DNA of 64,000 nucleotides from JBGTGG01 sp964398945 (GTDB lineage: Bacteria > Bacteroidota > Bacteroidia > Cytophagales > Cyclobacteriaceae): NCBI GenBank assembly GCA_964398945.1, contig CAYNOT010000012.1, positions 62,001 to 126,000 of the forward strand. The letters run 5' to 3'. Below are positions 8,231 through 18,100 of the stretch, piece after piece. The notes below the pieces were generated by a model. It saw only the letters and a program-made list of their open reading frames with translations, had not been told where the DNA came from and searched no databases. How positions within the stretch are numbered: position 1 is the stretch's first letter; the number at the start of each line of letters is the position of its first letter. Both the position numbers and the translations under genes were made by a program.

Positions 8231-9817
8231 TTAATACCCAAAATTTTGATCCAGTGTTGGATTCGCTACCCTATCCGCAGCTGGGATCGGAAAAATATCT
8301 CTAAAAGTTGCGGTAGCCACTCCTTCTTTAACATTTCCTTTCCACGGCCACAGGTAATCACCTCCCGTAAACAATCCATACCGAATCAAATCTGTTCTTC
8401 TATGACCTTCCCAATACAACTCCCTTGCACGCTCATCCAAAATAAAAGCCAAGTTCAATTCTCCTGAAACTATGTTTCCAGAGGTATCTCCATATGCTCT
8501 TTCCCGAATTTCATTGATATAGTCAAGGGCTTGTGCTTGCGAGCCACCACTTCCGCCACGTAAAACTGCTTCAGCATACATTAAGTAAGCGTCTGCTAAA
8601 CGAAACATGGGATAATCTGTATCAACAAAATCAGGATGGGGATTGGCTGGCATAGAGCCATCAAGCTTTCGATTCCTGAATTTTGTCAATGCATAGCCAT
8701 CCGTAAATACACCGATATCATTGATCTCTTTTGAGTGACCGTTTGTGTAGAACAATGCACGGTGATCAGTATCCCCACTGATATCATCAAACTTATCAAC
8801 AAAAGCTGATGTGGTCCGAATTCCACTCCACGGATTCTGCACACCAAAAACACCTATTGGATCCATCGCAGCACTAATAGGTGCATGAATCAAATAGACC
8901 ATTCCACCAAAAGTTTGAGTGCGTTGTCCATCATACGTAAATGGTAAGATCATCTCGGGACTGGTATGGTTATCGGCAACAAAGTTGTGTCGGTATGCCA
9001 GATCAGGATCAGCATTGGTTGAAAGCGAATATGCGCCAGAAGCAAACAGTTTGTTGAGTGCTGTAATCGTTTCTGTGTACTTTGGCTGGTTGATATAAAC
9101 TTCTGCATTCAGGTACAACTTCGCTTGCAGCATCCATAATGCAGCTTTATCCGCTCTTGCATATTCGAACTTAGGATTACCCATATCTTCCTCTATTGCA
9201 ATCAATTCTGATTCGATATAATCGAACAAATCAGCACGTTCAATCTGAGCCGGAAAATACGCACCCGGCTTGTCCGCTTCGGTTACAAAGGGCGGGATTC
9301 CAAACATATCGATTGCATGATAGTAGGCAAGTGCACGTAAAAATCTAGCTTCAGCGTGAAAGTGCTGAATATCAGTATCTGCGTTTCCTGCTGATGCACG
9401 TACAAATTCATTACAAATAGCCACTGTATACATAATCCGGGAATACATTGCAGAAATGAACACATCATTCGGTGTCCAGGTATGCCAATGAAAATCCTTG
9501 ATGGTCTGGTCATTCCATCCGATGACTGCCTCATCCGTAGGTAACTCCTGACAATTCCAATATGCCCTCAAGTAGGTTCCAAATCCCTCATCAATTCCAG
9601 AGATGTCGCTATCCCCAGCCGGCCCCTGTTGTCCACTTATCGCAAATGATGCATAGAGTTTGGCTAACCCATTCTTAAAATCAGCTGTTGTTTTGTAAAC
9701 ATTAGCAGATGTAGTTACACGTGGTCCAAGTGGTTTGGGATCCAAATCACCTAAACATGATGTCATCAATAAAGTGATGGCAAAAACGGAGGTAAATAAT
9801 AATTTATATCCTTTCAT
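8231..9817 (-). CDS. susD: SusD/RagB family nutrient-binding outer-membrane lipoprotein
   Basis: Surface lipoprotein forming the lid on the SusC channel and binding the glycan. The start chosen gives MKGYKLLFTSVFAITLLMTSC, with lipid Cys at residue 21; an upstream ATG adds five residues. SusD-family landmarks are present: the Cys-LGDLDPKPLG start, ARFLRALAYYHAIDMFG and ADKAALWMLQAKLYLNAEVY in the TPR-like half, FRLADAYLMYAEAVLRGG, LDERARELYWEGHRRTDL, and the C-terminal FPIPAADRVANPTLDQN. About 528 residues is usual. It follows susC by about 19 bases. The starch-type substrate is inferred from the GH13 genes in the operon. Confidence 0.93.
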   Translation of the reverse strand: MKGYKLLFTSVFAITLLMTSCLGDLDPKPLGPRVTTSANVYKTTADFKNGLAKLYASFAISGQQGPAGDSDISGIDEGFGTYLRAYWNCQELPTDEAVIGWNDQTIKDFHWHTWTPNDVFISAMYSRIMYTVAICNEFVRASAGNADTDIQHFHAEARFLRALAYYHAIDMFGIPPFVTEADKPGAYFPAQIERADLFDYIESELIAIEEDMGNPKFEYARADKAALWMLQAKLYLNAEVYINQPKYTETITALNKLFASGAYSLSTNADPDLAYRHNFVADNHTSPEMILPFTYDGQRTQTFGGMVYLIHAPISAAMDPIGVFGVQNPWSGIRTTSAFVDKFDDISGDTDHRALFYTNGHSKEINDIGVFTDGYALTKFRNRKLDGSMPANPHPDFVDTDYPMFRLADAYLMYAEAVLRGGSGGSQAQALDYINEIRERAYGDTSGNIVSGELNLAFILDERARELYWEGHRRTDLIRYGLFTGGDYLWPWKGNVKEGVATATFRDIFPIPAADRVANPTLDQNFGY

Positions 9818-9836
9818 AATAATGTCGTTCAAAAAA

Positions 9837-12800
9837 TTAGTATGTTAAATTAATACCTAGTATGAATGTACGTGGGCGAGGATACAGGTTGTTATCAATA
9901 CCGCCTGCAACTTCCGGATCAATTCCTTTATAGTCCGTTATCATAAAAGCATTCTGTACAGTAAAGCTGAAACGCGTACGCAATTTTTGATTCAGCCATT
10001 TGTCGTTTGTATAGCCGAGGCTCATATTATCCATTTTAAAGAATGAGGCATTTTCAACATAAAAATCTGACCAGAATTGAGACCCCGCAACACCTTCAAA
10101 TCCAGTGTCACTAATTATGGTCCGTATGTTATTAAATGATTCAGTGTTATTGTTATATGTTGCTGCATAGTAGGTGTTTGCTGCTCCATTGTTGTACACA
10201 TAATTATCAAGACTTAAACGTCCCGCAAAGAAGAAATCAAAATTACCATACGTTAATGTAGAAGTTAAACCCATTAACACGCGAGGTGCTGGGTTATTAT
10301 AATGGTACCTGTTCAATCTATTACTGGTCACATTTCCACCTTCACCGGTTCTGTCAACATACAAACCTTCAATGGGCTTTCCATTAACATCATAAACCTG
10401 CTGAAATACAAAGAATGAGTTAACAGGGTGCCCTATGTTATTATTTTGAATCGTATTGCCAACTGCACCAGATACTCCACCTACATCGTTACCTGGATAG
10501 TTGGGATCATCGGTTGCTGTGAGCTTGGTAATCTCATTGACATTATGTGTTAAGTTTATGCCTAAATCCCAACCAAATTTTTCATTCTTAATAACATTTC
10601 CATTTAGGGTAACCTCAAAACCCTTATTTGTCACGTTTCCAACATTGGTTGTTAAAAAGTTATTGAAGTTACTTCCTGCAGGAATTGGAATTGTATTGAT
10701 AAGGTCTTTGGACTCCCGTTGATAGTACTCGAAGGAACCGGTGATACGATCTTTAAAAAAACCAAAATCCACACCTACATTTAGGGTCGTTGTCTCTTCC
10801 CACTTGAAGGATGCATCATATGCTGAAGGTCGGAAGGTGGTGTAAAATTCATTACCAAATTGATATTGGGCTGTTTCTGTACTGGAAACGTAGACAGGCA
10901 AGTAAGGATATGCACCCCCAACATCTTGCTGTCCTGTTACTCCGTATCCAGCCCTCAATTTCAGGTCAGATAGAAAGCTAACATCAGCGAATATATCTTC
11001 TTCACTTAATCTCCATGCTAAAGAAAGTGCCGGAAATACGCCCCAGCGATTTTCCTCTGAGAATCTTGAAGATCCATCGGTACGCACCGTTGCTGTCAAT
11101 AAATACTTACTATTAAAACTATAATTCAATCGCCCAAAGAACGAAATCAGATAATTTGGATTGGGGATAAAAACACGAGGTATTTCGTTTCCTTCACTAT
11201 CGGTTTCATAATCATAATAAATTGAACTATCTACAGAACGACTAAAGTTTGATCCATCACGTTCAAAACTCTGATAGGAATAACCAGCAGTAAAGTCAAT
11301 TTTGTGCTGGTTAATATTTTTCAAATAATTAAAGTACACATCCAAAAGCCGTGATTTGTTCTCACCTGTATAATCCGTTAAAGTACCCAACTCACTCGTC
11401 CATGGTGCCAGTTGCGAAACATTGTTATGTCCCACGCTTTTTGAGTAGTCCAGCCCTGCATTTACATGAACCTTTAACTCAGGCAAAAATCTAAAACGAT
11501 AATCAGCTTCGATGTTTCCAATAAAACGATTAACTGTTGATTGATTATCAGTTAAATCAAGCACTGCCACAGGATTTCTTGGAGCAATAGCATTTGGATT
11601 TGAGTTTGGATTATTCTGATCGGCTACCCATGCAAAATACCCACCATATCTGGTGTTACCGTTTCTTACAGGTTGAGTAGGATCGAAAGAAACAGCTGCA
11701 CCAACAGCACCTTGATCTCCAAAATTGTTATTGCTATGCATGCCCTTTATACTCGCATTAACTTTTAAATCATCATTTAAAAAGGAAGGGGAAACATTTA
11801 CGTTTATCGAGTGGCGTTGCATGGAGGTAGTCTTCAGAATACCTTGTTGATCTGTATACCCATAGGAAACCCTGTATGGAACATCTTTAGTGGTTCCATT
11901 TACACTCACGTTATGATCTTGGGAAAATGCATCCCTGTAAATTTCATCCTGCCAGTTGGTATTCTCATTTCCAAGTTTGGCAACTGCAGTGGCATTTATT
12001 CCATAGGATCCTTCAAGACCTGTAATTAATTCCCTGAACTCATCTCCATCCATCACCTCAACCTGACCAATATTCTGACTTATTGAAAATTGTCCATTGT
12101 AAGAAACCCTGGGTTTTCCAGCTGATCCTTTCTTTGTCGTGATAATGATTACACCATTCGATGCGCGAGAGCCATAGATGGCTGTAGCTGATGCATCCTT
12201 TAGTACAGTCATTGTCTCAATATCATTCGGGTTGATCGTTGATAATGAATTCGACATCCCGGCAGGACCGTTGTTATCCAATGGAAATCCATCTACTACA
12301 ACGAGAGGATCATTATTGGCATTTACGGATGAACCACCACGAATACGAATTTGAGCTCCGCTTCCTGGAGCACCACTTCCTTGCACTACTTGAACACCCG
12401 CAATTTTTCCAACCAACAAGTCTTGCGGGGATGACATTACACCTTTGTTGAAAGACTTATCAGAAATTGATACAACCGATCCAGTTAAATCTTTTCGTTG
12501 AACACTTCCATACCCGATCACCACTACTTCCGATAATGCTGTTGCATCCAATTGTAAGGTGACTTCAATCACCGTACGCGTACCTACTTCTACTTCCTGC
12601 GAAGCATATCCCACAAAAGAAAACACCAAAATGGAATTGTCGGATGCGGATATTGAATATTTTCCACTTGAATCTGTAACCCCTCCTGTAGAAGAACCTT
12701 TGATCAGGATATTCACCCCTGGCAACGGTGCCCCATCACTCGAGTCGAGGACTGTCCCCGTAATTGTCCTGTTTTGCGCCAATGCACCGGTTGTTGCAAA

Positions 12801-12851
12801 GAGCAGCAAAACAAAACACCATTTAAACTTCATTAGATAATGTTTCATCAT
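9837..12851 (-). CDS. susC: SusC/RagA family TonB-linked outer-membrane transporter
   Basis: Outer-membrane active transporter that imports oligosaccharides using TonB energy. The start at one of two adjacent ATG codons gives MMKHYLMKFKWCFVLLLF...ALAQ, a signal peptide; the frame is open further upstream but those residues do not look signal-like. Domains in order: CarboxypepD_reg-like N-terminal domain (TITGTVLDSSDGAPLPGVNI), SusC signature and plug (SEVVVIGYG, KIAGVQVVQGSGAPGSGAQI, DPLVVVDGFPLD, LKDASATAIYGSRASNGVI), then a 22-strand-type barrel ending TFILGINLTY with a terminal aromatic residue. About 1,004 residues is normal. First gene of the operon, divergent from the LacI-type regulator, with palindromic operator candidates between them. 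Confidence 0.94.
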   Translation of the reverse strand: MMKHYLMKFKWCFVLLLFATTGALAQNRTITGTVLDSSDGAPLPGVNILIKGSSTGGVTDSSGKYSISASDNSILVFSFVGYASQEVEVGTRTVIEVTLQLDATALSEVVVIGYGSVQRKDLTGSVVSISDKSFNKGVMSSPQDLLVGKIAGVQVVQGSGAPGSGAQIRIRGGSSVNANNDPLVVVDGFPLDNNGPAGMSNSLSTINPNDIETMTVLKDASATAIYGSRASNGVIIITTKKGSAGKPRVSYNGQFSISQNIGQVEVMDGDEFRELITGLEGSYGINATAVAKLGNENTNWQDEIYRDAFSQDHNVSVNGTTKDVPYRVSYGYTDQQGILKTTSMQRHSINVNVSPSFLNDDLKVNASIKGMHSNNNFGDQGAVGAAVSFDPTQPVRNGNTRYGGYFAWVADQNNPNSNPNAIAPRNPVAVLDLTDNQSTVNRFIGNIEADYRFRFLPELKVHVNAGLDYSKSVGHNNVSQLAPWTSELGTLTDYTGENKSRLLDVYFNYLKNINQHKIDFTAGYSYQSFERDGSNFSRSVDSSIYYDYETDSEGNEIPRVFIPNPNYLISFFGRLNYSFNSKYLLTATVRTDGSSRFSEENRWGVFPALSLAWRLSEEDIFADVSFLSDLKLRAGYGVTGQQDVGGAYPYLPVYVSSTETAQYQFGNEFYTTFRPSAYDASFKWEETTTLNVGVDFGFFKDRITGSFEYYQRESKDLINTIPIPAGSNFNNFLTTNVGNVTNKGFEVTLNGNVIKNEKFGWDLGINLTHNVNEITKLTATDDPNYPGNDVGGVSGAVGNTIQNNNIGHPVNSFFVFQQVYDVNGKPIEGLYVDRTGEGGNVTSNRLNRYHYNNPAPRVLMGLTSTLTYGNFDFFFAGRLSLDNYVYNNGAANTYYAATYNNNTESFNNIRTIISDTGFEGVAGSQFWSDFYVENASFFKMDNMSLGYTNDKWLNQKLRTRFSFTVQNAFMITDYKGIDPEVAGGIDNNLYPRPRTFILGINLTY

Positions 12852-12912
12852 ACTGTATTGGTTTGAATTATAAGTTTGGTTTACACTCCATATCAATAAA
12901 CATCCTTTAATG

Positions 12913-12924
12913 AAAACGTTTGCT
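12913..12924. promoter_or_regulatory. candidate LacI-type operator upstream of susC
   Basis: AAAACGTTTGCT, with the symmetric core AAACGTTT, about 65 bases before the susC start. It has the central CG palindrome expected of LacI-family operators and shares AAACGTTTGC with a second site 109 bases away in the same divergent region. Binding is inferred. Confidence 0.45.
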
Positions 12925-13021
12925 GAAATGGATTTTGAACATCAAAAAGTAGGAACATAAAGGATTAATTTTTTCGAAATCCGGGTAAATATTCACGGAA
13001 TCGAGAGTGGAAACGGTAACA

Positions 13022-13033
13022 CAAACGTTTGCG
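13022..13033. promoter_or_regulatory. candidate LacI-type operator upstream of the regulator gene
   Basis: CAAACGTTTGCG contains a perfect 10-base palindrome, CAAACGTTTG, about 65 bases before the start of the lacI-like gene. With the matching site near susC it would allow one regulator to control both divergent units, possibly by looping over about ten helical turns. Confidence 0.5.
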
Positions 13034-13096
13034 AAAATATTGCATTTATTTTGCCCGGGCAGAAATGGTTAGCTAATTCCTGATTATAATTGCAGT

Positions 13097-14155
13097 ATGA
13101 AGTATAATCAGGTAACTATTAAAGACATCGCCAAAGAACTTGGCATCTCTCCTTCCACGGTCTCCCGTGCATTAAAGGATCATCCCGATATTAGTGTAAA
13201 AACCAAAAAAGCAGTCAATGAGCTTGCAGAGAAGCTGAACTACCAGCCCAATGTTGTCGCATTGAGCCTACGACAAAGCAAAACCAACACCATAGGCGTT
13301 ATTATTCCGGAATTGGTCCATTTCTTCTTTTCAACCGTCATTAGCGGAATTGAAGATGTAGCGTATGGTGCAGGTTATAATATTATCATCACGCAATCGA
13401 ATGAGTCCCTTCAACGGGAGGTATCGGATATAAAAGCACTTTTCAACAGTCGCGTGGATGGCATGCTGATCTCCATTTCCAGGGAAACCACCAATTTTGA
13501 CCATATCGAATCAACGCTCTCAAGAGGTGTGCCCATGGTGTTTTTTGACCGGGTATACAATCCGGAAAAAAACTGTACTGTTATTGTAGATGATAAAAGC
13601 GGGGCAAAAGAAGCAACCCGCCACCTTATCGAACAAGGGTGCAAACGCATTGCCCACCTGGAAGGACCGCCAAATTTGGAAATCACGAAGCAACGCCTCG
13701 AAGGCTATCTTGAAGCACTCGCGGAAGCAAATTTACCGGTTGATAAAGACCTTATCGTAACCTGTTCGCTCGGCACCATCGATGAAGGCAAAATTGCTGC
13801 AAAGCAACTATTGGAACTCCCCAACCCACCCGATGGAATCTTTGCTTCCAACGACCCGGTAGCAATGGGCGCTATCCCGGCAATAAAAGAAAAAGGATTG
13901 AGGATACCGGAAGACATCGCATTGATTGGCTTTAGCAACTGGTTCTTTAGTTCAATGATGGACCCACCATTGTCGTCTGTTGATCAACCTGGTTTCGAAA
14001 TGGGGCAAGAGGCAGCACGTATGCTCATCGACCGGATCGAAAAAAATGCAAAAGGAAATGATGACGAAGAGTTTCCACCTGAAACCAAAATATTAAAAAC
14101 ACGATTGGTGGTGCGCCATTCTTCTTTGCGCAAAGGGAAGAAAGCAAAAAATTAA
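13097..14155 (+). CDS. LacI family transcriptional regulator
   Basis: DNA-binding regulator with the classic LacI N-terminal helix-turn-helix: VTIKDIAKELGISPSTVSRA (residues 6-25), hinge LNYQPNVVALSLR, then a periplasmic-binding-protein-like sugar domain (NTIGVIIPELVHFFFS, GMLISISRE, PMVFFDRV, GCKRIAHLEGP, PPDGIFASNDPVAMGA, IALIGFSNW, SSVDQPGFEMGQEAARMLI). 352 residues is typical. Divergent from susC and upstream of GH31 and permease genes on its own strand, so it most likely senses a maltodextrin-derived sugar and controls the starch locus. Whether it represses or activates cannot be read from the sequence. Confidence 0.93.
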   Translation: MKYNQVTIKDIAKELGISPSTVSRALKDHPDISVKTKKAVNELAEKLNYQPNVVALSLRQSKTNTIGVIIPELVHFFFSTVISGIEDVAYGAGYNIIITQSNESLQREVSDIKALFNSRVDGMLISISRETTNFDHIESTLSRGVPMVFFDRVYNPEKNCTVIVDDKSGAKEATRHLIEQGCKRIAHLEGPPNLEITKQRLEGYLEALAEANLPVDKDLIVTCSLGTIDEGKIAAKQLLELPNPPDGIFASNDPVAMGAIPAIKEKGLRIPEDIALIGFSNWFFSSMMDPPLSSVDQPGFEMGQEAARMLIDRIEKNAKGNDDEEFPPETKILKTRLVVRHSSLRKGKKAKN

Positions 14156-14173
14156 TTTTTAAACCGAACTTTT

Positions 14174-14199
14174 CCGCAACGGTTAATATGTTACCGCAA
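14174..14199. promoter_or_regulatory. candidate operator before the GH31 gene (CCGCAA repeats)
   Basis: CCGCAACGGTT is followed 20 bases later by ACCGCAA, and CGGTTA...TTACCG forms an imperfect inverted repeat. The CCGCAA-CGGTT core is shared, apart from one extra A, with the tandem repeat upstream of the GH97 gene at 44181-44204. This suggests a common regulator for the two alpha-glucosidases. Low confidence; only these two places were compared by eye. Confidence 0.35.
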
Positions 14200-14268
14200 T
14201 CGATTTCGGTTATTTGTTAAGGCACTTTCTGGCATAATCAGCTTAATTTATTTTTACTTTAAGCCATT

Positions 14269-16695
14269 ATGCGTGCTTTAAGAAAATTGAATACTACCGT
14301 TGCAACTACAGATCGTTCTGATGGGGGGTTAGGTGATTTACAAGATTTTTTCATAGAGAAAGATGGTATTACCGGCTATACAAATCGCGGTGACTTTCGG
14401 TTAACGGTCTTTTCCCAACATACCATTCGCGTTTCCGTTAGCCGGTCTTCCTATGATGATTTTTCATACGCGGTGATCGCATCGCCTGCTAAAAACAAAT
14501 TTACAATCGATGATACGCCTGGCGCGCTCATCATCAAAACCACTTCCGTCAAACTGGTGGTTCAAAAATTCCCGGTCAGGTTTTCATTCTACAATGCAGA
14601 AGATGTTTTGTTAAACGAAGATGATGCAGCATTTGGAACCAGTTGGAATGGCGAACAAGTAACAACGTATAAAAAACTTCAGCCCAATGAGCGGTTTCTG
14701 GGACTTGGTGAAAAAACAGGATCACTGGACCGCAGAGGCAAAGGCTATCAAAACTGGAATACCGATTACTTTGGTTACGGTGTGGATGCCGACCCCATTT
14801 ATGCTACCATCCCCTTTTACATTGGGGTCCATAGCAATACTGCCTACGGAATATTTTTCGACAATCCCTATAAATCATTCTTCAACTTCGGGGCCTCCAA
14901 TAACCGGTTCGCTTCTTTTTATGCCGATGCCGGGGAAATGAATTATTACTTTATCCACGATGGTGCTGTGGGCAAAATAATACAACACTATACTGCCCTC
15001 ACCGGAAGGATGGAGCTACCACCAAAATGGAGTTTGGGGTTTCAACAATGCCGCTACAGTTACTATCCCGATACGGAAGTAATAACAGCGGCCAACACAT
15101 TCCGCGATAAAGATATTCCTGCTGACGCAATTGTACTGGACATACACTACATGGATGAATACAAAATATTCACATGGAGCGAAAAGGATTTTCCAAATCC
15201 TTCGGCACTTCTTAAGAAATTAAATTCGTTGGGTTTTAAAGTGGTATTGATTTGTGATCCGGGGATAAAAATTGAAAAAGGATATCACACGTATGAAAGC
15301 GGAAAAAAGGAGAATGTCTTTTTGAAGTATCCTGACAATACAAATTATGAAGGCCAGGTTTGGCCGGGCTGGTGCCACTTTCCTGATTTTACCAAACCGG
15401 AAACACGTGCCTGGTGGAAAAAGCAACTCAAAAGTTATGTAAACCTGGGCATCGATGGCTTTTGGAATGACATGAACGAAATTGCCACATGGGGGCAAAT
15501 GATCCCTGAAAATATTGAACTGGACTTTGATGGGAATAAAACCACCATGCGAAAGGGAAGAAACGTATATGGTTTTCAAATGGCACGGGCAACGTACGAA
15601 GCTTCAAAAGCTTTGTCGAAGAAACGTCCGTTCAACTTAACACGATCGGGTTATTCCGGAATCCAACGCTACGGTGCATTATGGACTGGTGATAACGTTG
15701 CCACCGATGAACATTTATTGCTGGGTGTACGCCTTGTCAATAGTCTTGGGTTGTCGGGTGTTCCTTTTGCCGGGTATGATGTAGGCGGGTTTGTTGGTGA
15801 TGCGGATCAGAAATTATTTGCAAGGTGGATTTCAATTGGTGCCTTGTCCCCTTTCTTCCGCGGCCATAGTATGATCAACACGCGCGACTCAGAACCCTGG
15901 GCATACGGTGAAGATGTGGAGCATATCGCCAGAAATTATATTAAACTACGCTATCAACTCCTGCCCTATCTCTATTCTGTATTTTTTGAAGCGAGCCAAA
16001 CCGGTATGCCCGTGCAGCGCTCACTCGCAATTGACTATGCCCATGATCCGAAAATTTATGAGCAACGATTCGAAAACCAATATCTTTTCGGGCCTTCTAT
16101 CCTGGTAGCGCCTGTTGATAGTAAACAAGAATTTGCAAAAGTATACCTTCCGGAAGGGGCCTGGTACGAGTTGCATACCGGAAAAAAACATGAAGGGAAT
16201 AACGAGGTGATTGTGGAAGCACCCGTTCACAAACTTCCTGTTTTTATCAGGGAAAGTGCTATTATCCCGGTTCAAAAAGCAACTCAAAATACAACCGAAA
16301 AAATTGACCTCATCGAGTACCATGTGTATGCCGGGAATAAAGAAAAAACATTTGTACACTACACAGATGATGGTGAATCATTTGATCATGAAAAGGGTAG
16401 TTTTGCGAGTCGTGAAATAAAATTTAACCCACAACAAAATCAGGTTGTCATTGAAGAGCAGGTTGGTGGTTATGTGGATACCCTTAAAAGAATAAAAATC
16501 GTGTTCCATCACTTTTCCCCACTTCAACAGTTAAACGTTAATGGCGGAAAGCATAAGTTGAAAGAAGAACAGCATTCGTTTTTTACGCCCATTGAAAAAT
16601 TTGATCCCGTCATCGATCCACCCCCTCACTTCTATGAAACTGTTCAAACGGTAACCATTGCAAGCACTTCATGCGCTATTCAAATAAAGTGGTAA
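14269..16695 (+). CDS. GH31 family alpha-glucosidase
   Basis: Exo-acting alpha-glucosidase that releases glucose from maltose and short malto-oligosaccharides. There is no signal peptide, so it is probably cytoplasmic. The N-terminal beta-sandwich (FLGLGEKTG, residues 143-151) precedes the barrel with GFQQCRYSYYPDTEV, IVLDIHYMD and the GH31 nucleophile motif DGFWNDMNE (Asp401). Asp475 in ALWTGDNVATDE is the expected acid/base. LGLSGVPFAGYDVGGF and LSPFFRGHSM are further family blocks. 808 residues is normal. Between the LacI-type regulator and a sugar permease, which fits intracellular use of imported maltose. Related GH31 activities such as alpha-xylosidase are less likely in this context. 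Confidence 0.9.
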   Translation: MRALRKLNTTVATTDRSDGGLGDLQDFFIEKDGITGYTNRGDFRLTVFSQHTIRVSVSRSSYDDFSYAVIASPAKNKFTIDDTPGALIIKTTSVKLVVQKFPVRFSFYNAEDVLLNEDDAAFGTSWNGEQVTTYKKLQPNERFLGLGEKTGSLDRRGKGYQNWNTDYFGYGVDADPIYATIPFYIGVHSNTAYGIFFDNPYKSFFNFGASNNRFASFYADAGEMNYYFIHDGAVGKIIQHYTALTGRMELPPKWSLGFQQCRYSYYPDTEVITAANTFRDKDIPADAIVLDIHYMDEYKIFTWSEKDFPNPSALLKKLNSLGFKVVLICDPGIKIEKGYHTYESGKKENVFLKYPDNTNYEGQVWPGWCHFPDFTKPETRAWWKKQLKSYVNLGIDGFWNDMNEIATWGQMIPENIELDFDGNKTTMRKGRNVYGFQMARATYEASKALSKKRPFNLTRSGYSGIQRYGALWTGDNVATDEHLLLGVRLVNSLGLSGVPFAGYDVGGFVGDADQKLFARWISIGALSPFFRGHSMINTRDSEPWAYGEDVEHIARNYIKLRYQLLPYLYSVFFEASQTGMPVQRSLAIDYAHDPKIYEQRFENQYLFGPSILVAPVDSKQEFAKVYLPEGAWYELHTGKKHEGNNEVIVEAPVHKLPVFIRESAIIPVQKATQNTTEKIDLIEYHVYAGNKEKTFVHYTDDGESFDHEKGSFASREIKFNPQQNQVVIEEQVGGYVDTLKRIKIVFHHFSPLQQLNVNGGKHKLKEEQHSFFTPIEKFDPVIDPPPHFYETVQTVTIASTSCAIQIKW

Positions 16696-16765
16696 AATGA
16701 TCTGGAATTTTTACATTGGTTCACAAATCAATCAATCCCGTATTCAATAAATCAATCATTAAACA

Positions 16766-18100
16766 ATGCGTATCATCCCTGCGGAAAAACCAAAACTGAG
16801 CATCTGGCAAATTTGGAACATGAGTGTCGGGTTTCTCGGCATCCAATTTGGTTTCGCCCTTCAAAATGGAAATGCTTCCCGCATCCTTTCCTCTTTCGGT
16901 GCAGAGGTGGAACACCTTTCGTGGTTTTGGTTGGCCGCCCCCTTAACCGGGATGATTGTACAACCCCTGATCGGGCATTACAGCGACCGCACCTGGACAA
17001 AACTTGGAAGGCGAAGGCCTTATTTTTTAGTAGGTGCCATTGTGGCTTCCATCGCATTGATTTTTATGCCCAATGCAAGTTTCCTCGCAGGCATATTGCC
17101 TCCGTTGTATGTTGGCGCGGGTATCTTAATGATTATGGATGCATCGTTTAATGTTGCGATGGAGCCGTTTCGCGCTTTGGTTGCAGATTTACTACCCACC
17201 GATCAACGGACGCTTGGGTTTTCCATTCAAACTTTTTTAATAGGTATTGGGGCTGTTATTGGTTCATGGCTTCCGTACATCTTTGCAAATTTTTTTAACA
17301 TAGGAAAAGGGAGTGTGGCCGAAGGTGAAGTCCCTTTTAATGTAACCTTGTCTTTTTATGTTGGTGCCGCTGTTTTCCTAATGGCCATTCTCTGGACTGT
17401 ATTCACAACAAAAGAAGATAAAACCCTCCATGCGGATATACCCGAACCACGAGGTGGCATTGGTGATATCCTGAAAGATTTTGTAAAAATGCCGTCCGCA
17501 ATGAAGTCGCTTGGGATGGTGCAGTTCTTCTCCTGGTTCGCCTTGTTTTCGATGTGGGTGTTTACAACCCCTGCGGTAGCAACGCATATCTACGGACTTT
17601 CCGGCAACGATCATTCCTCCGCTGCTTACAATGAAGCGGGTGACTGGGTCGGTATCATCTTTGGAATCTACAATGGAATCTCAGCCATCTACGCATTATT
17701 TTTACCCACCATTGCTTTAAAGCTTGGTCGGAAAAGGACACATGCTGTTTCCCTGATTGCCGGGGGCATTGGTTTGATCTCTATTTTCTTTGTAAGCGAT
17801 CCCCTCTATCTGGTCTTTCCTATGATTGGTGTAGGGATGGCGTGGGCCAGTATTTTGGCCATGCCGTATGCAATCCTCGCGGGTTCTATCCCACCTTTTA
17901 AAATGGGGATTTATATGGGACTGTTTAACTTCTTCATCACCCTTCCTCAAATTGTAAGTGGAATTGTAGGGGGACCCATCGTAAAACATCTTTTCGATTC
18001 ACAGGCAATTTATAGTATTGTAATGGCGGGTGTCTTTCTGCTAATTGCTGCATTTTGTGTTCGCTTTGTTGAGGATAAAGACGATGTAATAAATGCTTGA
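16766..18100 (+). CDS. MFS sugar permease, SLC45/GPH type (probable maltose importer)
   Basis: Inner-membrane transporter of 444 residues with about 12 predicted membrane segments. The first cytoplasmic loop reads GHYSDRTWTKLGRRRPYFLV, the SDR-x-GRRRP motif of the sucrose/maltose-type SLC45 and GPH branch of the major facilitator superfamily. Other family-like blocks are WFWLAAPLTGMIVQPLIG and MEPFRALVADLLP. It follows GH31 by about 70 bases in the same direction, so periplasmic maltose or small oligosaccharides are the likely substrate, co-transported with an ion. The substrate is inferred from the neighbourhood. Confidence 0.85.
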   Translation: MRIIPAEKPKLSIWQIWNMSVGFLGIQFGFALQNGNASRILSSFGAEVEHLSWFWLAAPLTGMIVQPLIGHYSDRTWTKLGRRRPYFLVGAIVASIALIFMPNASFLAGILPPLYVGAGILMIMDASFNVAMEPFRALVADLLPTDQRTLGFSIQTFLIGIGAVIGSWLPYIFANFFNIGKGSVAEGEVPFNVTLSFYVGAAVFLMAILWTVFTTKEDKTLHADIPEPRGGIGDILKDFVKMPSAMKSLGMVQFFSWFALFSMWVFTTPAVATHIYGLSGNDHSSAAYNEAGDWVGIIFGIYNGISAIYALFLPTIALKLGRKRTHAVSLIAGGIGLISIFFVSDPLYLVFPMIGVGMAWASILAMPYAILAGSIPPFKMGIYMGLFNFFITLPQIVSGIVGGPIVKHLFDSQAIYSIVMAGVFLLIAAFCVRFVEDKDDVINA

